From an uncultured Bacteroides sp. (GTDB lineage Bacteria; Bacteroidota; Bacteroidia; Bacteroidales; Bacteroidaceae), in contig CASFPE010000011.1 of assembly GCA_949296575.1 (NCBI GenBank), positions 62,001 to 126,000 of the forward strand: 64,000 bases of DNA. The letters are read 5' to 3'. Under the pieces are notes generated by a model. It had not been told where the DNA came from. It worked only from the letters and a program-made list of their open reading frames with translations, and made no database searches. Shown here one piece after another: positions 7,692-16,321 of this stretch; the first letter of the stretch is position 1; every line of letters begins with the position of its first letter. The position numbers and the translations under genes are program-made.

Positions 7692-8402
7692 ATGTTTTTC
7701 ATCAACCGAAGCGCCATTTCGTGGAGCGTTATTCTGATAATGGTAATGTTGCTATCGTTAGTCATTGTCTATGCAGATAGTTTGTCAATACCTTCCGAGA
7801 AAACTTCGGATGGCGTTGTTGCTATTTTGAGTGCTTTTGTTGGCATGTTGATAACGATTGCAGTGACAGCAATCCTGCTGAACCGGCAAACTGAGGTGGA
7901 AAGTTCCAAGGAAAGGCATATGAGGCAATTTGAGAAGAAGCAGGAAACCTATTATGCGTTCTTGGAAGAATTGGGAAACATCATTGCCACGATGCTTCAG
8001 AGAAGCCTGAGGGGAAATGACAAAAAGGCTTATGAGAATGTCACATCGCTTAGTTCATTGATCTTCCAATTTGGTTATTTGCGTATGCACATGGAAGATG
8101 AAACATTTTTGAATGTAATGGCTTGTGTGTCGAATATCTTTAATAAGTATCGTGAATTGAAAATCAGAGATGTTTACCAAAGCGAAATCCTGCAAAGCGG
8201 GCATCAAAGGTCTGTCGAGGTGAACAATAGGTTGTTTTGTTTCTCGGTGGTGTTGTCCGAGGAACTGTTCCATATCTCCAGTATTTTGAACAATGATATG
8301 TACCAAGGAAAATCTGAATTTGAATCAAACAATAAAATCGAGAACGAAATCCATCGGTTGCTCAATAGCTGTGGATTAAAGAATATGAACTTAAAACAAT
8401 AG
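7692..8402 (+). CDS. Membrane protein with two N-terminal helices and a coiled-coil cytoplasmic part
   Basis: The 236-residue product starts with two membrane spans (about 10-29 and 43-62) separated by a short polar loop. A charged, coiled-coil-prone stretch follows (about 65-95, EVESSKERHMRQFEKKQE), then a helical domain without recognised motifs. The topology recalls small two-span proteins of defence and signalling loci, but I do not recognise a family. It directly precedes the first radical SAM gene (4 nt), so it belongs to the same transcript. A membrane sensor, immunity or transport partner of the peptide pathway would fit the context; this is inference. Confidence 0.6.
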   Translation: MFFINRSAISWSVILIMVMLLSLVIVYADSLSIPSEKTSDGVVAILSAFVGMLITIAVTAILLNRQTEVESSKERHMRQFEKKQETYYAFLEELGNIIATMLQRSLRGNDKKAYENVTSLSSLIFQFGYLRMHMEDETFLNVMACVSNIFNKYRELKIRDVYQSEILQSGHQRSVEVNNRLFCFSVVLSEELFHISSILNNDMYQGKSEFESNNKIENEIHRLLNSCGLKNMNLKQ

Positions 8403-8406
8403 TGTC

Positions 8407-9774
8407 ATGCAGTATGCTAAATTAATTGAGAATGATATATTCCCTATACCGATAGGAGACGAGTTCGGGAAGATGCCGGATGAACTCAGCCTTGTTTATT
8501 CTCCTTTGACTGACAAAGCTATCTTGGTGAAACAAGCATATCTCCAACCCATGGAACAATACCTGTTGCATCCGGAGAATAGAAAAACTTTGCCTGAAGA
8601 CGTTGTAGAGGCAATGGATGCGCTCACCGACTTTGAGAACCGCAAAAAGCCTGCGCCTCTTGCAGAAGACCCTGACAAGTATACCCGGATGGCTGTCTTG
8701 CCCAATAATGTATGCAACTTCAAATGCAGTTATTGTTATTCGGCACATGGGCGTTCCGGCAAAGTCATCACCAAAGAATTGCTGAAAGCCGCCTTGGACC
8801 ATTTTGTGGATAATAAGCGGGTAAGCACTGACAATAAACTGGCCATATCTATCTTGGGCGGAGGCGAACCCTTGTTGTCGTGGGATTTGGTCCGCTTTAT
8901 CATTGAATACTCGAATGAGCGGGTCATGCAAATGGGATTCCGTGGCATAGATATCAATATCGTGACCAACGGTTCCATCTTTACCCAAGAGATGATCGAT
9001 GTGATTAAAAAATACAAGATACCGGTATCGATTTCATTTGAAATTTTAGAGGATATTCAAAACCTTCAACGAGGCCATTATGAAAAGGTGAGCGAAAACA
9101 TACGTTGGATTATCTCAGAAGGCATCCGTCCCCAGCTTCGCGCATGCATCACGAAAGACAACATATCGCTGATGAAACGCATGATTGAAGAAGTGCTTGA
9201 GAAGTTTCCCGGGACGCGTGAAGTGATGATGGAATATGTTACCGACCCGGAAAGGATGACAGACCCTCTTGATGTGAGATCCTTTTACGAGCAATATATC
9301 GATAACTTTTTTGAAGCCCATGATTATGCTGCCCAACACGGCCTTTTGCTGGACTGTTCAGCTTACCGTAACTTTAATTTGCTTATCCAGCGTTTTTGCC
9401 CGGGCGATAATACGCTTACAGCGTACGGTGAGATTAGTGTATGCAGCCGTGTGGGCGCACCTGCGGATGCGGGTTACAGTGCAAGCATTTATGGCAAGGT
9501 GAATTTGGATGGAAGTGTGGAGATTGACCGTGAAAAGTTCAACCATCTTATCGGCCTTAATGTTTACCATTACCCGCAATGTTCGTCATGTTGGGCCAAA
9601 TGGCATTGTGCAGGAGGTTGCATGGTCCACAAGCATACCTACAATCAAGCCATTCGTGATGAAATTTGCCGGTACATGCGCAATTTCTGCAAACGGATGT
9701 TGTTGCGCAACCTTGACAAGGAATACCGGAAATATTGCAACATGTCATTAAAAGAAGCGGTGGAGAGCATATAA
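8407..9774 (+). CDS. Radical SAM/SPASM peptide maturase, paralog 1 of 5
   Basis: Radical SAM enzymes reduce S-adenosylmethionine at a 4Fe-4S cluster to start radical chemistry; SPASM members often crosslink or epimerise RiPP precursors. The 455-residue protein has an N-terminal domain (about 1-95, with a VYSPLTDKA segment shared by all five paralogs) and the cluster motif CNFKCSYC (Cys103, 107, 110). The GGGEPLLSW segment follows, and near the C-terminus the SPASM Cys set: CSSCWAKWHCAGGC (about 392-405), a Cys in a preceding CSRVG segment and a later ICRY. The N-terminal domain may recognise the precursor. It ends exactly where paralog 2 begins. Confidence 0.92.
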   Translation: MQYAKLIENDIFPIPIGDEFGKMPDELSLVYSPLTDKAILVKQAYLQPMEQYLLHPENRKTLPEDVVEAMDALTDFENRKKPAPLAEDPDKYTRMAVLPNNVCNFKCSYCYSAHGRSGKVITKELLKAALDHFVDNKRVSTDNKLAISILGGGEPLLSWDLVRFIIEYSNERVMQMGFRGIDINIVTNGSIFTQEMIDVIKKYKIPVSISFEILEDIQNLQRGHYEKVSENIRWIISEGIRPQLRACITKDNISLMKRMIEEVLEKFPGTREVMMEYVTDPERMTDPLDVRSFYEQYIDNFFEAHDYAAQHGLLLDCSAYRNFNLLIQRFCPGDNTLTAYGEISVCSRVGAPADAGYSASIYGKVNLDGSVEIDREKFNHLIGLNVYHYPQCSSCWAKWHCAGGCMVHKHTYNQAIRDEICRYMRNFCKRMLLRNLDKEYRKYCNMSLKEAVESI

Positions 9775-11094
9775 ATGGCCGATTTGGACTTGTTTTATCA
9801 AAGGAATCTTTTCCCGGTGCATGTGGCTGATTTTGTGCCGTATGCACAATCATTATACATCATCTATTCTCCCTTGTCTCATCATATTGTTCCTGTGGAC
9901 GAGAATGAACTGTCGCGTCTTAAAGAGGAACTGGAAACAAACGGGCATTTCATGGATGCAGAAATGCAGTGCCTTGTGAATGAACAGGAAAAGCCGGTTC
10001 CTAATTATGTCAACAGTCCTGGCGAGGTTTATGCGCTGACTGTCTTGCCTAACAATATCTGCAATTTCTCTTGTAGTTATTGTTATGCAGCGAAAGGGCA
10101 TGGGCATGATGAATTGGATGAAGGCACGCTGCGTGCTGTCCTTGATTTCTTTATTGATGCCCGGCGGACAAAGAGGCGGCATCTTTATGTCTCTTTTGGC
10201 GGAGGAGGAGAGCCGCTGTTGTCGTGGAGCAAAGTGCGAATGGCAATTTTGCATGCAGAGGAGTTGGCAAGCCGCCAAGGCTTCACAATGCATTATTCCT
10301 TTGCTTCGAATGGTTCGGTCATGAATGATGAAATCATAGAATTTATTCAAAGATATAATATAAAAACGAATATTTCTTTTGATATTTTGGAAGATGTCCA
10401 AAATGTGCAAAGGAAGCATTATGCTAAGGTGTGCCAAACACTTGACACTTTGCTTGAACACGGCATTATTCCTACTATCAATTCTGTCATCACCCCTTTT
10501 AATGTGATGAGGCAAGAGGAGATGGTAAGAGAGGTTCATTGTCGTTTCCCGAAATTGAAACGATTGAGTTTTGATTATGTCGTGGATGGCAATCTTTTTC
10601 AGACAGCAGAAGAACTGCAATCTTTTTATGATGATTACACGTTGCATTTTTTTCAGGCAAAGGGAATCGGGAAAGAGTTTGGCCTATGTGTAAGCAGTAT
10701 TAAATACCACAATTTGGAGCAGATCAAGATGAGGGCTTGCGCCGGAGGTTTTGACCTCACCCCGCAAGGGACACTGAGCATGTGCTTTTTTGTGTCGTCG
10801 CCCAAGGAAACGCTTTATCCTGATTTCGTTTATGGACGTGTGGAGGATGGAACAGTTGTGTTTGACACTGGGAAGTTCCGTCGTTTGGTAGAGGCAAGCG
10901 ACAACAAGCAGGAAAAATGCCACCGATGTTTCCTGAAATGGCACTGTGCCGGTGGTTGCCTTTATCATGCGAAAACGTATTCTAAGGAAATGCTCGAAAC
11001 AATGTGCCGTTTTCAGCAGAAGTTCTCATTAGTGGCATTGCTGAATGAAATGGCAGGACAAAATATTTTGGAACATGCAGGTGCCGAATCTTAA
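9775..11094 (+). CDS. Radical SAM/SPASM peptide maturase, paralog 2 of 5
   Basis: The 439-residue protein has the same architecture as its neighbours: an N-terminal domain with IIYSPLSHH, the cluster motif CNFSCSYC (Cys96, 100, 103), GGGGEPLLSW, and an intact SPASM region with a CAGG...MCFF pair and CHRCFLKWHCAGGC, then MCRF. The ATG follows the previous stop without any gap, implying coupled translation and near-equal dosage. Its last 20 nt overlap the start of paralog 3. Sequence between the motifs differs clearly from paralog 1, so the five copies are old duplicates rather than recent ones. The reaction is unknown; thioether, C-C crosslink or another SPASM reaction on the Cys-rich peptide are options. 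Confidence 0.92.
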   Translation: MADLDLFYQRNLFPVHVADFVPYAQSLYIIYSPLSHHIVPVDENELSRLKEELETNGHFMDAEMQCLVNEQEKPVPNYVNSPGEVYALTVLPNNICNFSCSYCYAAKGHGHDELDEGTLRAVLDFFIDARRTKRRHLYVSFGGGGEPLLSWSKVRMAILHAEELASRQGFTMHYSFASNGSVMNDEIIEFIQRYNIKTNISFDILEDVQNVQRKHYAKVCQTLDTLLEHGIIPTINSVITPFNVMRQEEMVREVHCRFPKLKRLSFDYVVDGNLFQTAEELQSFYDDYTLHFFQAKGIGKEFGLCVSSIKYHNLEQIKMRACAGGFDLTPQGTLSMCFFVSSPKETLYPDFVYGRVEDGTVVFDTGKFRRLVEASDNKQEKCHRCFLKWHCAGGCLYHAKTYSKEMLETMCRFQQKFSLVALLNEMAGQNILEHAGAES

Positions 11095-12421
11095 TGACCA
11101 TAACATACAATTGGCTGACTTGTCCCGCCATTATGAAATCGAAGAGGGGAAAGTCTTTTTGGTTTATGCGCCCCTTGCAGGAGTCTTTTTCCTTGCAGAT
11201 GCTGATACGGTGCAACGTCTTGAAGCATTTGTCGAGAACGGAGACGACGAAGAAATGGAAGAACTTTGGGCGCAGTTGAAGGAAAACTCGGAGGATTACA
11301 GAAGCAGCATCGTGGAAGAACCTTCCCAATTTACGCGCCTGTCCATCCTTCCAAATCTTACTTGCAACTTGTCTTGCGCTTATTGCTATTCGGCGAAAGG
11401 TCGTTCCAAAATGGAGATAGATGAAAGCCATCTTAAAATTATGCTTGACTACTTCATTGATTGCCACCGTACAAGCAGCCGCCACTTGTCAATTTTCATA
11501 TCCGGTGGAGGCGAGCCGCTTCTGTCGTGGGAAAAGTTAAGGTTCATTTTTTGTTACAGTCGGCAAAGAGCAGTTGCGCAAGGCTTCACACTCGACATCT
11601 TCCTGATGACCAATGGCACTCTTATTACCTCCGATATCGCCCATGAATTGAAGGAGCAAGATGTGAATGTTGGGGTGTCATTTGAAATCTTGCCTGATGT
11701 GCAGGACAGCCAACGGGGAAGCTTTCATAAAGTGTCACAGAATATTCGGCTTTTGCTTGACATGGGCATCGTTCCTAATATTAGTTCGGTAATCACCGGC
11801 TTGAATGTGGACAGGATGGAAGAAATGGCAGATACGGTTGCTTCTTCTTATCCAGGCATCCGCCATCTCAACTTTGACCCGGCGATGAGCAGCGATATTT
11901 TCCCTGATTCAGAAAGGTTGGATGCTTTTTACCAAAAGTTCATTCATAATTTTTTTAAGGCCAAAGAGTTGTGCAAGAAATACGGGATGACGCTGGATTG
12001 CAATGTGGTGCGTAAAGCAGAAAAGCTCTTTCCACGTTATTGCCAAGGAAAACTTTGCCTTACGCCGGAAGGGAAGATATCGATTTGCCATAGTGTTTCC
12101 TCGCCCCGTGAGGCTGCTTATCAGAAAGTCGTGTATGGTGAGATTCGCAACGGGCAGTTGGCTTTTGATACAGGCAAGTTCAAGTCTTTTATTGATAAGG
12201 GGAATTTCCTGCTTCCACGATGCCATTCCTGTATTGCCCGGTGGCATTGTGCAGGAGGATGCATGATGTATCGGATGAATTACAACGAGGAGCAATTTGA
12301 GGCTGTGTGCAGGTTTACGGCTTATGCAATAACCGAAATCTTGCTTAAACGGTTGGATGCCAGTTTTAAGAAAGAACAAGGTCAAAGCATCAGGCAACTT
12401 TTAGGGATTACAAACATTTAG
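11075..12421 (+). CDS. Radical SAM/SPASM peptide maturase, paralog 3 of 5
   Basis: Start set at the ATG at 11075. This places VYAPLAGV 30 residues from the start, as in the other paralogs, and gives a 20-nt overlap with paralog 2 (an ATG at 11045 would add ten unrelated residues). The 448-residue product has CNLSCAYC (Cys97, 101, 104), GGGEPLLSW, the CQGKLCLTPEGKISICHS stretch and CHSCIARWHCAGGC, followed by AVCRF, so both the catalytic and the auxiliary cluster sites look intact. It is followed by a 4-nt gap to paralog 4. Confidence 0.92.
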   Translation: MQVPNLNDHNIQLADLSRHYEIEEGKVFLVYAPLAGVFFLADADTVQRLEAFVENGDDEEMEELWAQLKENSEDYRSSIVEEPSQFTRLSILPNLTCNLSCAYCYSAKGRSKMEIDESHLKIMLDYFIDCHRTSSRHLSIFISGGGEPLLSWEKLRFIFCYSRQRAVAQGFTLDIFLMTNGTLITSDIAHELKEQDVNVGVSFEILPDVQDSQRGSFHKVSQNIRLLLDMGIVPNISSVITGLNVDRMEEMADTVASSYPGIRHLNFDPAMSSDIFPDSERLDAFYQKFIHNFFKAKELCKKYGMTLDCNVVRKAEKLFPRYCQGKLCLTPEGKISICHSVSSPREAAYQKVVYGEIRNGQLAFDTGKFKSFIDKGNFLLPRCHSCIARWHCAGGCMMYRMNYNEEQFEAVCRFTAYAITEILLKRLDASFKKEQGQSIRQLLGITNI

Positions 12422-12425
12422 CGAT

Positions 12426-13730
12426 ATGGTTCAATTTCACCATCTATATGAACAAGAGATTTATCCGTTGCCATTAGAGGGCGGTTTCTTGGTGTATGCG
12501 CCGCTTTCAGGATTGATGATGCCAATGGCTTCAGATGAAGTGGAGCGATTGGAAAACCATCTGGCCACATCTTCTGAAGACCGTGAAGCGGAAGAACTTA
12601 TCGCATATATCAATCATGAAAGGAAAGGGCGCAGGACTATACCGGCAAAGCATTCTCCAAGCGAGATACACAAACTTACTATTTTGCCAACGCATCGATG
12701 CAACTTCAGATGCAGTTATTGCTATTCTTCAGAAGGACGGCAAAATAAGACTTTGACGCGTGAAAAGGCAATCGCCATGATGGATTATTTCATCGATAAA
12801 CACCGCACTTCGCTTACAGACCTTTGGCTTGCCATTTTGGGAGGCGGAGAACCTTTCCTTTCTCCGGGACTGACGGCTGAAATTATTGTCCATGCCCGGA
12901 GACGGGCTAAAGAACAAGGATTCAATTTGGGCATAGGGCTTACAACCAATGGCTCATTGTATGATGAGAACTTGGCACGGGTAATGGTAGAGAATGCAGT
13001 GTCGCTTGGCGTTTCATTCGAGGTGCTTGAAGAAATCCAGAACCAACAAAGGCAACATTACGGGAAAGTGGTGGAAACTGTTGCAAAATACATGGATGCA
13101 GGAGTGGATATAACCATAAAATCGATTATCACACCTGCCAATGTCTTTCGTTTGAATGAAATGGTGGTGGAAATGCATCGCCTTTTCCCTCTTGTGAAGA
13201 AATATAAGTTGCAGATAGTGGAAGACCCGGATATTTTCTCCGAACGGAAGACGATGGAAATGTTTTATGCGGACTTCACGCATTATTTCTTTCAGGCAGA
13301 GGCCACAGGCCGTGATTTGGGCATAGATGTGTATGTACTCGCCTCTAAGTATGCAGACATGCTCATTGAACATTATTGCGGGGGTGAAATGTGCCTTACC
13401 CCGGAAGGGACGATTACCATTTGCCATCGGAAATCATCATCTAAAGAGCTTGGATACGAAGATTTTGTTTATGGGAAGGTTGATGAGGATGGGACGGTTC
13501 GTCTTGATGTCGCACGTTTCTCTCGCTTGATTGCTCACGACATCAATGCCCGCGAAGCTTGCGCCCAATGTTTCGTGAAGTGGCATTGCGGAGGGGGATG
13601 TTTGGCGCAAGCATCTATCTACAACCGGGAGCAGCTTGACATCATTTGCGATTGGACAAGAAGTTTCACAAAAGAGATTCTTGCCCGTCATTTGCAGCAC
13701 GCTTTGCGTGAAGAGACAGGAAACCTTTAA
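12426..13730 (+). CDS. Radical SAM/SPASM peptide maturase, paralog 4 of 5
   Basis: The 434-residue protein has the shared N-terminal domain with VYAPLSGL and the cluster motif CNFRCSYC (Cys92, 96, 99). GGGEPFLSPG replaces the LLSW form of the other four copies. The SPASM region reads CGGEMCLTPEG...ICHR and CAQCFVKWHCGGGC, then IICDW. All expected Cys are present. The replacement of Trp after the GGGEP motif and of Ala in the HCAGGC motif by Gly makes this the most distinct paralog by eye, which may mean a different site or reaction on the peptide. A 13-nt gap separates it from the unknown 176-residue gene. Confidence 0.92.
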   Translation: MVQFHHLYEQEIYPLPLEGGFLVYAPLSGLMMPMASDEVERLENHLATSSEDREAEELIAYINHERKGRRTIPAKHSPSEIHKLTILPTHRCNFRCSYCYSSEGRQNKTLTREKAIAMMDYFIDKHRTSLTDLWLAILGGGEPFLSPGLTAEIIVHARRRAKEQGFNLGIGLTTNGSLYDENLARVMVENAVSLGVSFEVLEEIQNQQRQHYGKVVETVAKYMDAGVDITIKSIITPANVFRLNEMVVEMHRLFPLVKKYKLQIVEDPDIFSERKTMEMFYADFTHYFFQAEATGRDLGIDVYVLASKYADMLIEHYCGGEMCLTPEGTITICHRKSSSKELGYEDFVYGKVDEDGTVRLDVARFSRLIAHDINAREACAQCFVKWHCGGGCLAQASIYNREQLDIICDWTRSFTKEILARHLQHALREETGNL

Positions 13731-13743
13731 TTGTTTGTTTCGT

Positions 13744-14274
13744 ATGCAGCTATTTGAATACAGTTTCGATAAGAAGGAGAAAGGAAAATTCCCGTTTGAA
13801 GAAACAGTGGATTATGTCCTTACGGTGCCTTGTGTCAACCGGCAAGAAGTGCTGGATTACATTTTCCGTTCTTATCGTTTCCGTGATTATTTGTACATTA
13901 CGGATATTTTCCCGAGAATGTTTGAAAACGATGAACGTTGCTTCCGCCGGTTCACTAGCAGGGAAGGTTTTGCTGTCAATATGCGCCGATTGGCTGTGAC
14001 TTGCCTTGCCATCTTCGTCAGGCATTTCATAGAAGATGATTCTAAAAGCGCGATGGTTATCAGTGGAAGCTACGAAGACAATGAAACCGGAAAGGGAGCT
14101 TCCCGCAAATTGAAGCTTTACCGGTATTTCTTTGATCCTTTGTTGGAGGAGTGGAATTTGCGTTCGGTGGCAATGTTTGAAGAAAACGCTTTCATCTTGG
14201 TTCGGAAAGATCATCCATTGCCTGATGCGGAAATTAAACAAGAATATTTGGACTTTAAATCAACCAAGGGATGA
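13744..14274 (+). CDS. Unknown 176-residue protein between radical SAM paralogs 4 and 5
   Basis: Start placed at the ATG at 13744, 13 nt after the previous stop; a longer in-frame ORF from 13636 would overlap paralog 4 heavily. The product is soluble, rich in Phe, Tyr and Arg, and carries FPFEETVDYVLTVPCVNRQE near its start and a C-terminal half with LKLYRYFFDPLLEEWNLRS. No cluster-binding Cys pattern, signal peptide or membrane helix is seen. Its stop overlaps the next start by 4 nt (ATGA), so it is translated together with paralog 5 and may be its partner or a peptide carrier. I do not recognise the family. Confidence 0.65.
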   Translation: MQLFEYSFDKKEKGKFPFEETVDYVLTVPCVNRQEVLDYIFRSYRFRDYLYITDIFPRMFENDERCFRRFTSREGFAVNMRRLAVTCLAIFVRHFIEDDSKSAMVISGSYEDNETGKGASRKLKLYRYFFDPLLEEWNLRSVAMFEENAFILVRKDHPLPDAEIKQEYLDFKSTKG

Positions 14275-15599
14275 ATACAGAGATATTGTACCGTAATAAC
14301 ATATTCCTTATACCCATCGGTTCTTATTTGGAAACAGAAGATGAGGCATATTGCCTCGTTTATTCCCCATTGGCAGGCAAAATGCTTGTGGCCGATAAAG
14401 AAGGACTGGAAGAATTGCCGGATGTATTGCCGGAACTTGTAGTTGATGGCGATGCCAGCCGCTTATTGAGCAAAGTGAACGCGGCGGGCGATTTGCAGAA
14501 AATGTCTGTCCTGCCCAACCATGCTTGCAATTTCAGTTGTTCTTATTGCTATTCGGCAAAAGGCAGGAGCAACGTTTCGTTGTCGCAAGAAACGCTGGAT
14601 AAAGCTTTGGAATATTTCATCAATCCGCAACGTTTGAGCGAACGCCATCTCAGTCTTTCTTTCATTGGAGGGGGAGAGCCTCTTTTGTCGTGGCCGTTGG
14701 TGGAGCATGGCATCCGTTATGCCCATGCATTGGCCTTGCGGCATGGCTTCAACTTGCTGATGACATTGACAACCAATGGGTCTATCATGAACGATGACAT
14801 TATTCGTTGCCTGAAAGATTGCCAGGTTCTTCCCAATATCTCTTTCGACATCATTGAGGAAGTACAGAATAAGTACCGCAAGCATTTCAACCAAGTGTGC
14901 AATACGATTGACAAACTTTGCGGAAGTGGATTGGTGCCGGTGGTGAATGCCACGATTACTCCGGACACCGTGGAGCGCATGACGGAAATGTTCCAATTCA
15001 TGGACACACGTTTCCCGAAGATAACAGACATGGTGTTTGAACCTGTCGTGTCGAATGAATTGTTTGCCACTTCCGGGGAATTAGGCTTGTTTTATGACAA
15101 ATACTTGGAACATTTTTTTGCAGCAAGGAATATGGCTCAAACGGTGGGCAAGAATGTCACTTGCCGCATTTTTAAAAATGTCGATTCTCTTTTGACAAGA
15201 GGATGCCCCAGCAAGCTGACACTTACACCGCAAGGAGACCTTTCCATTTGCTACTGCATCTCATCCCCGCAAGAAAAGATGTATGCACAACGCGTTTATG
15301 GCAAGGTGGATGCGAAAGGGGTAGAGATAGATGAAGAAAAGTTCCAACGCATCAACGGCATCAATGTCTATTCGTTTGCAAAATGTGAAAAGTGTTTTGC
15401 CAAATGGCATTGCGCGGGCGGTTGCATGTGTCCGAACGATCTCTATGACGAGGAATACCTTGATGAAGTATGCCGGTTTACCAAAGGGATGATTCTCCAA
15501 ACGTTGTTGCAACGTTTGGAAGAACGGTGCAAAGCCGAAGGAGCAGGCGGTTTGCGGGAGTATTGCCATTTTCTGAAACAAAACAATCTAAAATCATGA
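14271..15599 (+). CDS. Radical SAM/SPASM peptide maturase, paralog 5 of 5
   Basis: The 442-residue protein has the shared N-terminal domain with VYSPLAGK, CNFSCSYC (Cys86, 90, 93), IGGGEPLLSW, the CPSKLTLTPQGDLSICYC stretch, CEKCFAKWHCAGGC and EVCRF. Both cluster regions are intact. The gene overlaps its neighbours by 4 nt on each side (the 176-residue gene upstream and the SDR gene downstream), the tightest coupling in the cluster. By motif wording it is closest to paralogs 2 and 3. Confidence 0.92.
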   Translation: MNTEILYRNNIFLIPIGSYLETEDEAYCLVYSPLAGKMLVADKEGLEELPDVLPELVVDGDASRLLSKVNAAGDLQKMSVLPNHACNFSCSYCYSAKGRSNVSLSQETLDKALEYFINPQRLSERHLSLSFIGGGEPLLSWPLVEHGIRYAHALALRHGFNLLMTLTTNGSIMNDDIIRCLKDCQVLPNISFDIIEEVQNKYRKHFNQVCNTIDKLCGSGLVPVVNATITPDTVERMTEMFQFMDTRFPKITDMVFEPVVSNELFATSGELGLFYDKYLEHFFAARNMAQTVGKNVTCRIFKNVDSLLTRGCPSKLTLTPQGDLSICYCISSPQEKMYAQRVYGKVDAKGVEIDEEKFQRINGINVYSFAKCEKCFAKWHCAGGCMCPNDLYDEEYLDEVCRFTKGMILQTLLQRLEERCKAEGAGGLREYCHFLKQNNLKS

Positions 15600-16321
15600 A
15601 GACCGTATTTATAACAGGAATATCGCGTGGATTGGGCTTGAAGCTTGCCGGGCATTATTTGCAGAAAGGATGCCGGGTCATAGGGCTTAGCCGTACCATG
15701 AGCGATGAATTGGAAATGCTTATGGATGAATTTGGCAGTGCCTTGAAATGGTGTCCATTTGATTTGGGCAATTTGTCCGGCATGGAGAGCCGTTTGGAAG
15801 CAGCCCTTCACCTAAGCGAGGAAAAGATAGATGTTTTCATAAACAATGCAGCAATCCTTTACAAGGAACTTGTCCATCGCATCCAAGCGGAAGAAATGGC
15901 AAAGATGGTGATGATAAACACGGTTGCGCCTATTGTGGTTACGAAAATGGTGATTAACAATTTCCTGCGGCATAAGACGCGAGGGATTATCGTGCATGTT
16001 TCATCGATATGCGCCCACCGTTCGTTTTATGGCCTTTCGATGATAGGAGCCACGAAAGCAGCCATTGAAACCTTTTCGCAAGACACTGCTTATGAATATG
16101 GACGCTTCGGCATCCGTTCAAATACCGTAGTGCTTGGGCTGATGAATATAGGGATGCGTTCCACCGTGAACGACCGGCTGACAAAAGGATTGAAATCGAT
16201 ATCCGCCCTTGGGCAACTCATTGATACGGATTCTGTGGTAAATACGATTGATTATCTTACAAGTGAGAAAAGTTATTGCATCACGGGTGAGAAGATCCAC
16301 ATTAATGCAGGAATATTATGA
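15596..16321 (+). CDS. SDR-fold protein lacking the catalytic tyrosine
   Basis: Short-chain dehydrogenases/reductases use NAD(P) to oxidise or reduce alcohols and ketones. The 241-residue product has the cofactor motif TGISRGLG near its start, NNAA about 83 residues further on, and the catalytic-Ser segment HVSSICAHR. The usual Tyr of the YxxxK motif is replaced: the aligned stretch reads IGATKAA, with Ile at the Tyr position and Lys retained. A Tyr is found 5 residues earlier (SFYGLS) but is out of register. The protein could be a non-catalytic binding subunit or use another acid. Start at 15596 chosen for the 4-nt overlap with paralog 5; the stop overlaps the M42 gene. Confidence 0.85.
   Translation: MKTVFITGISRGLGLKLAGHYLQKGCRVIGLSRTMSDELEMLMDEFGSALKWCPFDLGNLSGMESRLEAALHLSEEKIDVFINNAAILYKELVHRIQAEEMAKMVMINTVAPIVVTKMVINNFLRHKTRGIIVHVSSICAHRSFYGLSMIGATKAAIETFSQDTAYEYGRFGIRSNTVVLGLMNIGMRSTVNDRLTKGLKSISALGQLIDTDSVVNTIDYLTSEKSYCITGEKIHINAGIL

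Noticed and set aside
13636..13743. Longer start for the 176-residue gene
   Set aside because: It would overlap paralog 4 by 95 nt, and the extra residues look like out-of-frame translation of that gene.
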